DNA from: DASTQL01 sp035761805
GTDB lineage: Bacteria; Actinomycetota; Actinomycetes; Jiangellales; Jiangellaceae
Assembly (NCBI GenBank): GCA_035761805.1
Contig: DASTQL010000085.1
Location: 1-21,282, forward strand
Reading direction: 5' to 3'
Length of the DNA stretch: 21,282 bases
Below, piece after piece: positions 7,159 to 12,983 of the stretch. The notes under the pieces are model-generated. The model saw only the letters and a list, made by a program, of their open reading frames with translations, did not search any database and was not told the DNA's origin. Numbering within the stretch: the first letter of the stretch is position 1; every line of letters starts with the position of its first letter. Position numbers and translations under genes: made by a program.

Positions 7159-7191
7159 CGCCGATGAACCGGCCTGGAAGTTCAGGTGAAC
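7159..7191 (-). promoter_or_regulatory. PHO-box-like direct repeats between phoU and senX3
   Basis: Reading the - strand, GTTCACCTGAA (7191-7181), CTTCCAGGCCG (7180-7170) and GTTCATCGGCG (7169-7159) form three consecutive 11-base units. The first and third share GTTCA in the 22-base phase expected for tandem PhoP/RegX3 binding. The Streptomyces PHO box is built from 11-base units starting GTTCACC, and the first unit matches that core exactly. The site lies between divergent phosphate-control genes, which suggests autoregulation by the response regulator encoded here. Confidence 0.7.
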
Positions 7192-7250
7192 ACCACACCG
7201 GTCTACCTCCGCCATGCGGTCGCGGTGCCGGGGCTCCGTGCGGCGCCGCC

Positions 7251-7256
7251 TAGCAT
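7251..7256 (+). promoter_or_regulatory. candidate -10 box (TAGCAT) for leaderless senX3 transcript
   Basis: TAGCAT fits TANNNT and is followed 8 bases later by the GTG at 7265. There is no RBS ahead of this start. The spacing matches the other leaderless-type starts in this window. The PHO-like repeats end 59 bases upstream. Confidence 0.5.
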
Positions 7257-7264
7257 CGACAGGC

Positions 7265-8440
7265 GTGGAGCTCGTGGTGGCGACCGTGCTGGCGGCCGTG
7301 GCCGGTGCGGCGATCGGCCTGGCCGCCGGGCTGCTGCGGCGCAACCGAGACCGGCAGCGGCGCAGCCTCCCGCCTCCGTCCGAGCCTCGGGTCCCGCCGG
7401 GCGTCGACAAGGTCCTGTCGGTGCTCCGCGCGAGCGCCCTCGTCCTCGACCGCTCGCTCGACGTGGTCCAGGCGAGCCCTTCGGCGTACGCCTTCGGGCT
7501 GGTGCGCCAGGAACGCATCGCGCACCCGGCGTTGCTCGAGCTGGCCGGCCGGGTGGCCCTGGACGGGCAGATCCGCGAGGTCGAGCTGGAGGTCCTGCGG
7601 GGGCGGGACACGACGCAGGCCCTGTACGTGTCGGCGCGGGTGGCCCCGCTGACGAGCGAGCTGCTCCTCGTACTGGTGGAGGACCGCACGCACGCGCACC
7701 GGGTGGACGAGGTGCGTCGCGACTTCGTGGCCAACGTCTCCCACGAGCTCAAGACACCGGTCGGGGCGCTGATGCTGCTCGCGGAGGCCGTGCACGACGC
7801 AAGCGACGACCCGGAGGCCGTACGGCGCTTCGCGCAGCGCATGCAGGCGGAGGGGGCCCGGCTGACCCGGCTCGTACAGGAGATCATCGACCTGTCCAGG
7901 CTGCAGTACGACGACCCGGTCGACTCGCCGGAGCCGGTGGTGATCGACCAGGTGGTGGCCGCGGCGTTGGACCGCAGCCGCGTCGACGCCGAGGCCAAGC
8001 ACATCCGGCTGGCCTCCGGCGGCGACCTCGGGCTGCAGGTGCTCGGCAGCGAGCCGCAGCTGGTCATCGCGCTGGGCAACCTCGTCGAGAACGCCGTCGC
8101 CTACAGCCCCGACCACACGCGGGTCGCCGTGGGGGTGCGCCGGCGCGAGGACGTCGTCGAGGTCAGCGTCACCGACCAGGGCATCGGCATCCCCGAGGCC
8201 GAGATCGACCGCATCTTCGAGCGCTTCTACCGCGTGGACCCCGCCCGGTCCCGGGCCACGGGCGGCACGGGGCTGGGGCTCTCGATCGTCAAGCACATCG
8301 CCGCCAGCCACGGCGGCGAGGTCAGCGTCTGGAGCGTGCAGGGGACCGGGTCGACCTTCACCCTGCGCCTCCCGCTCCACCCGCACCGGCCCGGGCGCCC
8401 GCCCCGGCCGCCCGTACCGACCCCGGAGGCCACGACGTGA
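7265..8440 (+). CDS. senX3: sensor histidine kinase SenX3 / PhoR type
   Basis: The 391-residue product is a membrane kinase of the phosphate-starvation two-component system. It has an N-terminal hydrophobic segment (about 3-24) followed by a basic stop-transfer RRNRDRQRR, a PAS-like region (about 47-138), a HisKA domain with phospho-acceptor His160 in VANVSHELKTPVGAL, and a HATPase domain. The ATPase shows the N box LGNLVENAVAYSP, the G1 box DQGIGIPE, FERFYRVD and the G2 box GGTGLGLSIVKH. The GTG at 7265 is chosen because it starts immediately before the membrane segment and follows a leaderless-type -10; an upstream ATG at 7214 would add 17 arginine-rich residues. Its stop overlaps the regX3 start by four bases (GTGA), so the pair is translationally coupled. 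Confidence 0.93.
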   Translation: MELVVATVLAAVAGAAIGLAAGLLRRNRDRQRRSLPPPSEPRVPPGVDKVLSVLRASALVLDRSLDVVQASPSAYAFGLVRQERIAHPALLELAGRVALDGQIREVELEVLRGRDTTQALYVSARVAPLTSELLLVLVEDRTHAHRVDEVRRDFVANVSHELKTPVGALMLLAEAVHDASDDPEAVRRFAQRMQAEGARLTRLVQEIIDLSRLQYDDPVDSPEPVVIDQVVAAALDRSRVDAEAKHIRLASGGDLGLQVLGSEPQLVIALGNLVENAVAYSPDHTRVAVGVRRREDVVEVSVTDQGIGIPEAEIDRIFERFYRVDPARSRATGGTGLGLSIVKHIAASHGGEVSVWSVQGTGSTFTLRLPLHPHRPGRPPRPPVPTPEATT

Positions 8441-9117
8441 CCCGCGTGCTCGTCGTCGAGGACGAGGATTCGTTCAGCGACGCCCTGTCGTACATGCTCC
8501 GCAAGGAGGGCTTCGACGTCGCCATCGCCCCCACCGGGCCGGATGCACTCGAGGAGTTCGACCGCAACGGTGCCGACCTGGTGCTGCTCGACCTCATGCT
8601 CCCGGGGATCCCGGGGACCGAGGTGTGCCGGGCGCTGCGCCAGCGCTCCAACGTCCCGGTGATCATGCTGACCGCCAAGGACTCCGAGGTCGACAAGGTC
8701 GTGGGGCTCGAGCTGGGGGCCGACGACTACGTGACCAAGCCGTTCTCCTCGCGCGAGCTGGTCGCCCGGATCCGCGCGGTGCTGCGCCGGGGCACGGAGG
8801 CGGCCGAGCCGGTGCCGTCGGTGCTCGAGGCGGGACCCGTACGGATGGACGTCGACCGGCACGTCGTCACGGTGGACGGCGAGGGCGTGAAGCTGCCGCT
8901 CAAGGAGTTCGAGCTGCTGGAGATGCTGCTGCGCAACGCGGGGCGGGTGCTCACCCGCGGGCAGCTCATCGACCGGATCTGGGGCGCGGACTACGTGGGG
9001 GACACCAAGACCCTGGACGTCCACGTCAAGCGGCTGCGGGCGAAGATCGAGCCGGACCCGGGCCACCCGCGGTACCTGCTCACGGTGCGGGGGCTGGGGT
9101 ACAAGCTCGAGACCTGA
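8437..9117 (+). CDS. regX3: response regulator RegX3 / PhoP type (OmpR family)
   Basis: The 226-residue product is a full-length OmpR-family regulator. The receiver domain (about 1-118) has the acidic pair Glu8/Asp9, phospho-acceptor Asp52 in LLDLMLPG, Thr79 and Lys101 in TKPFSSRELVARI. The C-terminal winged helix (about 129-226) contains LPLKEFELLEMLLRNAGRVL, the recognition-helix region TLDVHVKRLRAKIE and the final RGLGYKLE. It should be phosphorylated by the preceding kinase when phosphate is low and should bind PHO-type direct repeats such as those upstream of senX3. The GTG overlaps the senX3 stop by four bases. A strong hairpin terminator follows 18 bases after the stop codon. Confidence 0.95.
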   Translation: MTRVLVVEDEDSFSDALSYMLRKEGFDVAIAPTGPDALEEFDRNGADLVLLDLMLPGIPGTEVCRALRQRSNVPVIMLTAKDSEVDKVVGLELGADDYVTKPFSSRELVARIRAVLRRGTEAAEPVPSVLEAGPVRMDVDRHVVTVDGEGVKLPLKEFELLEMLLRNAGRVLTRGQLIDRIWGADYVGDTKTLDVHVKRLRAKIEPDPGHPRYLLTVRGLGYKLET

Positions 9118-9134
9118 GGAGGGCGGGCCCCCGG

Positions 9135-9175
9135 CGGTCCGGGCTCCGCTGGCGCCATCCCGGACCGTTTCCTCT
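9135..9175 (+). terminator. intrinsic terminator of senX3-regX3
   Basis: CGGTCCGGG (9135-9143) and CCCGGACCG (9159-9167) form a perfect 9-bp stem with a 15-base loop, followed by TTTCCTCT. It begins 18 bases after the regX3 stop and is the clearest terminator in the window. Confidence 0.8.
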
Positions 9176-9253
9176 CGGCGGCCCGGATCTTGCCGCAGCT
9201 TCTGGCAGCAACCTCCGAGCGGACTGAACCGAGCCGACGCCTCGACGTGCCCC

Positions 9254-9287
9254 GATCGGCCGCCCCGGTCGGTGCGCCCCGCCGATC
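9254..9287. terminator. weak inverted repeat at the end of the lipoprotein gene
   Basis: GATCGGC (9254-9260) pairs with GCCGATC (9281-9287) over a 20-base loop, the second arm overlapping the lipoprotein stop codon. There is no U-tract. It might assist termination on the - strand, but this is weak. Confidence 0.3.
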
Positions 9288-9891
9288 AGCCGGTCGAGGT
9301 CGGCGACGGGGTGGGGCCTGCGGTCTCGGCGGCGGTCGCCTCGGGGCTCGCCCCGGGGGCGGCGCCGAAGCCGGTCAGCGGCTGCTCCGTCGGGCCGGCG
9401 TCGGCATACCAGCCGTCGGCGCGCTGCACGAGGGCCCGCAGGGTCGCCTCGGGTGCCGACTCGAACACCAGGGTGACCAGGACGAACCGGCCCGGGATGA
9501 TCCCGTCCGCCTCGATCTGCAGCCGGTTCTCCTCGATCCCGAGGCTGGCGTAGCCGCGGGCCGGGATCTCCAGGCCACCGCCCCCGGGCTGGGCGACCGA
9601 CTCGCCCACGCGCACCTCGAGCAAGCGGTCCGGCTCGCCGGTGGGGTTGGCGAAGGTGGCGAGGACCGTGGCGGGCACGGGCGTCTGCGCGTCGGCCGCC
9701 TCTTCGTCGGCCACGAGGAGGAGGTTGCGGATCGCGATGTCCCCGGCCTGGCCGTTGACCCCGTCGCCGGCGGTGTAGAAGTCCTGGGTCTGCAGACGGA
9801 TGCTGTCCTCGCTGGCGCACCCGGTCAGTCCCAGCACCAGGAGCAGGAGGGCGGTGAGGGCGGCGGGGCGCGTCGCTGCGGGCTTCACCAC
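9286..9891 (-). CDS. secreted lipoprotein, PCuAC-like pattern without copper ligands
   Basis: The 201-residue product has a lipoprotein signal peptide: basic VKPAATR, a hydrophobic stretch, then lipobox LTGC with Cys24 as the lipidation site. The mature part (about 50-170) is strand-rich and follows the order seen in copper-chaperone PCuAC-type domains (IAIRNLLL, ATVLATFANP, RLLEVRVG, LEIPARGYASLG, LVTLVFESAPEATLRALV). This resemblance is my inference. It contains no His and no Met beyond the initiator, so the Cu-binding residues of that family are absent. The C-terminus is a Pro/Ser/Thr/Ala-rich tail. The GTG at 9891 has a good RBS, GAGGAG, with 7-base spacing. It lies downstream of the cox operon on the same strand, with a palindrome-rich gap of 69 bases; a role in CO oxidation is possible but unproven. 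Confidence 0.75.
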   Translation of the reverse strand: MVKPAATRPAALTALLLLVLGLTGCASEDSIRLQTQDFYTAGDGVNGQAGDIAIRNLLLVADEEAADAQTPVPATVLATFANPTGEPDRLLEVRVGESVAQPGGGGLEIPARGYASLGIEENRLQIEADGIIPGRFVLVTLVFESAPEATLRALVQRADGWYADAGPTEQPLTGFGAAPGASPEATAAETAGPTPSPTSTG

Positions 9892-9928
9892 GGGGCTCCT
9901 CGGGGCTCTCGTTCGACCAGGCGGGCAC

Positions 9929-9949
9929 CGGGTCGACCCGCGCGGGTCG
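9929..9949. promoter_or_regulatory. overlapping palindromes after coxE (terminator or operator)
   Basis: CGGGTCGACCCG (9929-9940) is a perfect 12-base palindrome that overlaps the perfect 16-base palindrome CGACCCGCGCGGGTCG (9934-9949). The block starts 11 bases after the coxE stop. It could be a GC-rich terminator of the cox operon, though no U-tract follows, or an operator, because it begins 1-2 bases downstream of a candidate -10 for the lipoprotein gene. Confidence 0.5.
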
Positions 9950-9950
9950 C

Positions 9951-9956
9951 AGCCTA
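9951..9956 (-). promoter_or_regulatory. candidate -10 box (TAGGCT) of the lipoprotein gene
   Basis: On the - strand TAGGCT fits TANNNT. A start about 7 bases further on would give a leader of about 52 bases that contains the palindromes and the GAGGAG ribosome-binding site. No convincing -35 was found. Confidence 0.35.
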
Positions 9957-9960
9957 CCGA

Positions 9961-11148
9961 TCAGCTCCCACCGCCGTACCGCCGATCCGGCGAGTCGCCG
10001 TGGATGGCGCGCACCACCTGGTCCAGAGCGTCGAGAGAGTGCCCACTCACCAAGGCGTCGACGTAGGGCAGGGCTGCCGCCATGCCGCCGACCAGCGGCT
10101 CGTAGCGCGCGTTGGCCGTGCGGGGGTTGACCCACACGATGCGCCTGGCGAGGCGGGACAACCGGGCCATCTGCTCGGCGAGCTCTGCCGGGTCGCCGCG
10201 CTCCCAGCCGTCCGACACGAGGACGACGACGGCTCCTCGGGCCATCCCCCGGCGCCCGTACACATCGTTGAACACCCGCAGGGCGGCCCCGATCCGCGTC
10301 CCGCCAGACCAGTCCGGTGCCGCGGCGGCGGCCCGTGCCAGGGCCAGGTCGGGGTCAACCACGGCAAGCGCGCGGGTCAGCCGCGTCAGCCTGGTCGAGA
10401 ACACGAACGCCTCCGCACGAGTCGCCCGGACAGCCCCGTGGAGCAGGTGGAGGTAGGCCCGCGCGTACGCCTCCATCGAGCCGGAGACGTCGGCGATGAG
10501 CACGAGGCGGCGGGGACGCCGGCGGCGCCTGCGGTGCACCCACACGACCGGGTCTCCGCCGCTGCGACACGCACGGCGCAGCGTCGCCCTGCGGTCGAGC
10601 TCGTCACCGAGCGGGTGGCGGGCCCGCCGCCGGGACGGCCGTAGCGGTGGGGCGCTCGGCAGGGCGGCGATGAGGGAGCGCAGCTGGTCCAGCTCACTGG
10701 TGGTGAGGGACGCGAAGTCGGTCCCGCGCAGGCGCTCCATGTCGCTGGTGGTCATCACGACGGTTTCCCCTGTCGCGGTCGGGGTGTCCTGGCCGCCCGC
10801 GCTGGTGGCACCGGGCTGGCCGCCGGCCCGTTCGCCCACCGCCCGCCGAGCGCGCGGCGGGTCGGACGCCCGTCGCGGTGGCTGCACGGACGTGCGGGCG
10901 TCTCCGCGCATGTCGGCCACGTCGGTCCAGCCACGGAACACCTGGCCGAACACCGCGTCGAACACGGCGACCTGGTCGACGTCCGAGACCAGCGTGACCC
11001 GCGCCAGCCAGTACAGCTCGTCCACCCTCGCCGGGGCGGCCAGCGTCACCGCCTCGGCGAAGCGCGCGCTGCGCTCCGGGGTGGCCGGCAGCCCGGCCGC
11101 GTGCAGGAGCTGCCCGAGTCCGGCGGCCACGACGGCGAGATCGGGCAC
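9961..11148 (-). CDS. coxE: VWA-domain protein CoxE (CO dehydrogenase maturation)
   Basis: The 395-residue product matches the CoxE-type VWA family. An N-terminal helical region (about 1-80) is followed by a low-complexity, basic linker (about 85-215), then a von Willebrand A domain. The MIDAS site is intact: LIADVSGSM with Asp220, Ser222 and Ser224, Thr284 in SGGTRIG, and Asp313 in LVSDGWERGD. CoxE acts with the CoxD ATPase as a chelatase-like pair in assembling the Mo-Cu active site of CO dehydrogenase. The GTG at 11148 begins 9 bases after the coxD stop, and TGAGGCGG supplies the RBS. It is the last gene of the operon here, followed by strong palindromes. Confidence 0.88.
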   Translation of the reverse strand: MPDLAVVAAGLGQLLHAAGLPATPERSARFAEAVTLAAPARVDELYWLARVTLVSDVDQVAVFDAVFGQVFRGWTDVADMRGDARTSVQPPRRASDPPRARRAVGERAGGQPGATSAGGQDTPTATGETVVMTTSDMERLRGTDFASLTTSELDQLRSLIAALPSAPPLRPSRRRARHPLGDELDRRATLRRACRSGGDPVVWVHRRRRRRPRRLVLIADVSGSMEAYARAYLHLLHGAVRATRAEAFVFSTRLTRLTRALAVVDPDLALARAAAAAPDWSGGTRIGAALRVFNDVYGRRGMARGAVVVLVSDGWERGDPAELAEQMARLSRLARRIVWVNPRTANARYEPLVGGMAAALPYVDALVSGHSLDALDQVVRAIHGDSPDRRYGGGS

Positions 11149-11157
11149 GAGGCCGCC

Positions 11158-12045
11158 TCACTCCCCTACGACCCAGCCGAGCCCACGCTCGCGGGCCAAG
11201 GCGACGTCCTCGCGATACTTCAGCACGGACCCCAGCGTCTGGTCGGCCGCCTCCTCGTCGAACCGGTCCAGCCCGAGCACCAGCAGCCCGGATACCCAGT
11301 CGATGGCCTCCGCCGTGCCCGGCGGCTTCTGCAGGTCGAGCGTGCGGATCCGGGTGACCGCGTCCGCCACCCGCTCCGCCAGCCGGACCGAGGCGGCCGG
11401 CACGCGCCGGCGGATGATCTCGACCGTCCGCTCCAGCGACGGGTAGTCGATCCAGTGGTAGAGGCAGCGCCGCTTGAGGGCGTCGTGCAGGTCGCGGGAC
11501 CGGTTGGAGGTCAGCACGACGATGCTCGGGTGCGCAGCCCGTACGGTCCCGATCTCCGGGATGGTGACGGTCGATTCGGCGAGCAGCTCGAAGAGGAAGG
11601 CCTCGAACTCGTCGTCGGCGCGATCCACCTCGTCCACCAGCAGCACCGCAGGCCGTGGTCCCGGATGCTCCACCGCCTGCAGGAGGGGCCGGCTCACCAG
11701 GTAGGACCGGTCGAACAGGTCGACGTCCTGCAGCTGCTCGCCGCGGGACTCGGCCAGCCGGATGGCGAGGAGCTGGCGGGGGTAGTCCCACTCGTAGAGG
11801 GCCTCGGCGGCGTCGATCCCCTCGTAGCACTGCAGCCGCATCAGAGGCGTCTCGAGGGCGGTGGCCATCGCCTTGGCCGCCTCCGTCTTGCCGACACCGA
11901 CCTCGCCCTCGAGCAGCAGCGGCTGCGGCAGCCGGACGGCGCAGAACAGGGCCGTCGCCAGGCCAGGATCGGCCAGGTAGTCGGCGGCATCCAGGCGAAG
12001 CCGCAACGTCGCGACGTCCGGGACGAGCTCACCTACGTCGATCAC
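11158..12045 (-). CDS. coxD: MoxR-type AAA+ ATPase CoxD (CO dehydrogenase maturation)
   Basis: The 295-residue product is a MoxR-family AAA+ ATPase. Walker A is GEVGVGKT (47-54), Walker B LLVDEVDRAD (135-144), sensor 1 LTSNRSRDL (178-186), with an arginine-finger region DALKRRC (188-194). In Oligotropha (Afipia) carboxidovorans, CoxD is required for adding sulfur and copper to the molybdenum cofactor of CoxL. The GTG at 12045 overlaps the xdhC stop by four bases (GTGA), and its length is typical for CoxD. A longer reading upstream would run into the xdhC coding sequence with arginine-rich junk. Translational coupling with the XdhC-YHS protein and CoxE suggests a single maturation complex. Confidence 0.93.
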   Translation of the reverse strand: MIDVGELVPDVATLRLRLDAADYLADPGLATALFCAVRLPQPLLLEGEVGVGKTEAAKAMATALETPLMRLQCYEGIDAAEALYEWDYPRQLLAIRLAESRGEQLQDVDLFDRSYLVSRPLLQAVEHPGPRPAVLLVDEVDRADDEFEAFLFELLAESTVTIPEIGTVRAAHPSIVVLTSNRSRDLHDALKRRCLYHWIDYPSLERTVEIIRRRVPAASVRLAERVADAVTRIRTLDLQKPPGTAEAIDWVSGLLVLGLDRFDEEAADQTLGSVLKYREDVALARERGLGWVVGE

Positions 12046-12983
12046 GGGCTCCCGACAGCTGCGTACCCGGCCGGTTCGGAGGCGAACGCCCGCAGGCAGC
12101 CGCTTCCGCAGAACCAGAACCGCACCCCCTCGTGGTCGAGGTGCAGCGACGCCTCGTCGGTGACGACCGTCATGCCGCACACCGGGTCGGCGGCCGTCCC
12201 CGCCCCTGACTCGACCCACCGATCGGCGGCGTCCTCGGCGTCCGCGGCCCGCTCGCCGACGGGCCGCGCCGACGGTCGTGGCCGCTCCATGACCAGCTCC
12301 GCGAGGATGGACAGCGCGATCTCCGCCGGGGTCCGCGCTCCGATGTCGAGCCCGGCCGGGGTGTGCACGCGGGCGCGTTCCTCCTCCGTGACCTCCAGCG
12401 AGGCCAGCACCGCCTCGGCACGCTTCCGGCTGGCCACCAGCGCGACATAGGGGACGCCGCTGGGCAGGGCGGCGGTCAGCGCCTGCTCCTCTCCCCGCCC
12501 GTGGGAGGCAACGACGACAGCCGTCGGCTCAGCCACCGACGACATGGCCGAGGACTCGTACGGCACCACGTCGTAGCCCAGCGGCCGGCCGAGCGCGACG
12601 AGCGCCCGGGCGATGGGGCTGTCTCCGACCACCGCGAGCACGGGGGACGGCAGCACCGGCTCGAGGAAGACCTCCAGCGACCCGCCCGACAGGCAGGCGT
12701 TGTGCACGGTGAGCTTGCCGGGCTGGTCCGGCTCCGGCTCGGGCGTGATGCGCACCAACAACGACTCCCCCGAGTCGAGCAGGACCAGGCTCTGAGCCCG
12801 GACCGTCGACTCGGCGCAGGAACCCCCGACGAACCCTTCGATGGTGCCGTCGGGCAGCACGACCGCCTCGTCGCCGGGCTTGGCCGACGTCGGCCGCTCG
12901 GCGAGCACCACGCGGGCATGGACGTACGGAGAGCGAGCCCGGCGCAGGGCCGCCGCCCGCTCCTCGACGTCCGGGTTGCTCAT
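12042..12983 (-). CDS. XdhC/CoxF-family maturation protein fused to a C-terminal YHS domain
   Basis: The 313-residue product has three parts. The N-terminal XdhC_CoxI segment contains LPDGTIEGFVGGSCAESTV (43-61) with Cys56. A Rossmann segment follows with LAVVGDSPIARAL (116-128), VVVASHGRGEEQAL (156-169) and TPAGLDIGARTPAEIALSIL (208-227), the usual XdhC C-terminal signature. After an acidic linker comes a YHS-type metal-binding domain (about 265-307) with DPVCGM (Cys269) and FCGSGC (Cys292, Cys296). XdhC proteins bind molybdenum cofactor and protect or hand it over to xanthine-oxidase-family enzymes. The ATG overlaps the coxL stop by four bases (ATGA). The YHS part is the unusual element and may carry copper or another metal; that role is inference. 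Confidence 0.9.
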   Translation of the reverse strand: MSNPDVEERAAALRRARSPYVHARVVLAERPTSAKPGDEAVVLPDGTIEGFVGGSCAESTVRAQSLVLLDSGESLLVRITPEPEPDQPGKLTVHNACLSGGSLEVFLEPVLPSPVLAVVGDSPIARALVALGRPLGYDVVPYESSAMSSVAEPTAVVVASHGRGEEQALTAALPSGVPYVALVASRKRAEAVLASLEVTEEERARVHTPAGLDIGARTPAEIALSILAELVMERPRPSARPVGERAADAEDAADRWVESGAGTAADPVCGMTVVTDEASLHLDHEGVRFWFCGSGCLRAFASEPAGYAAVGSP

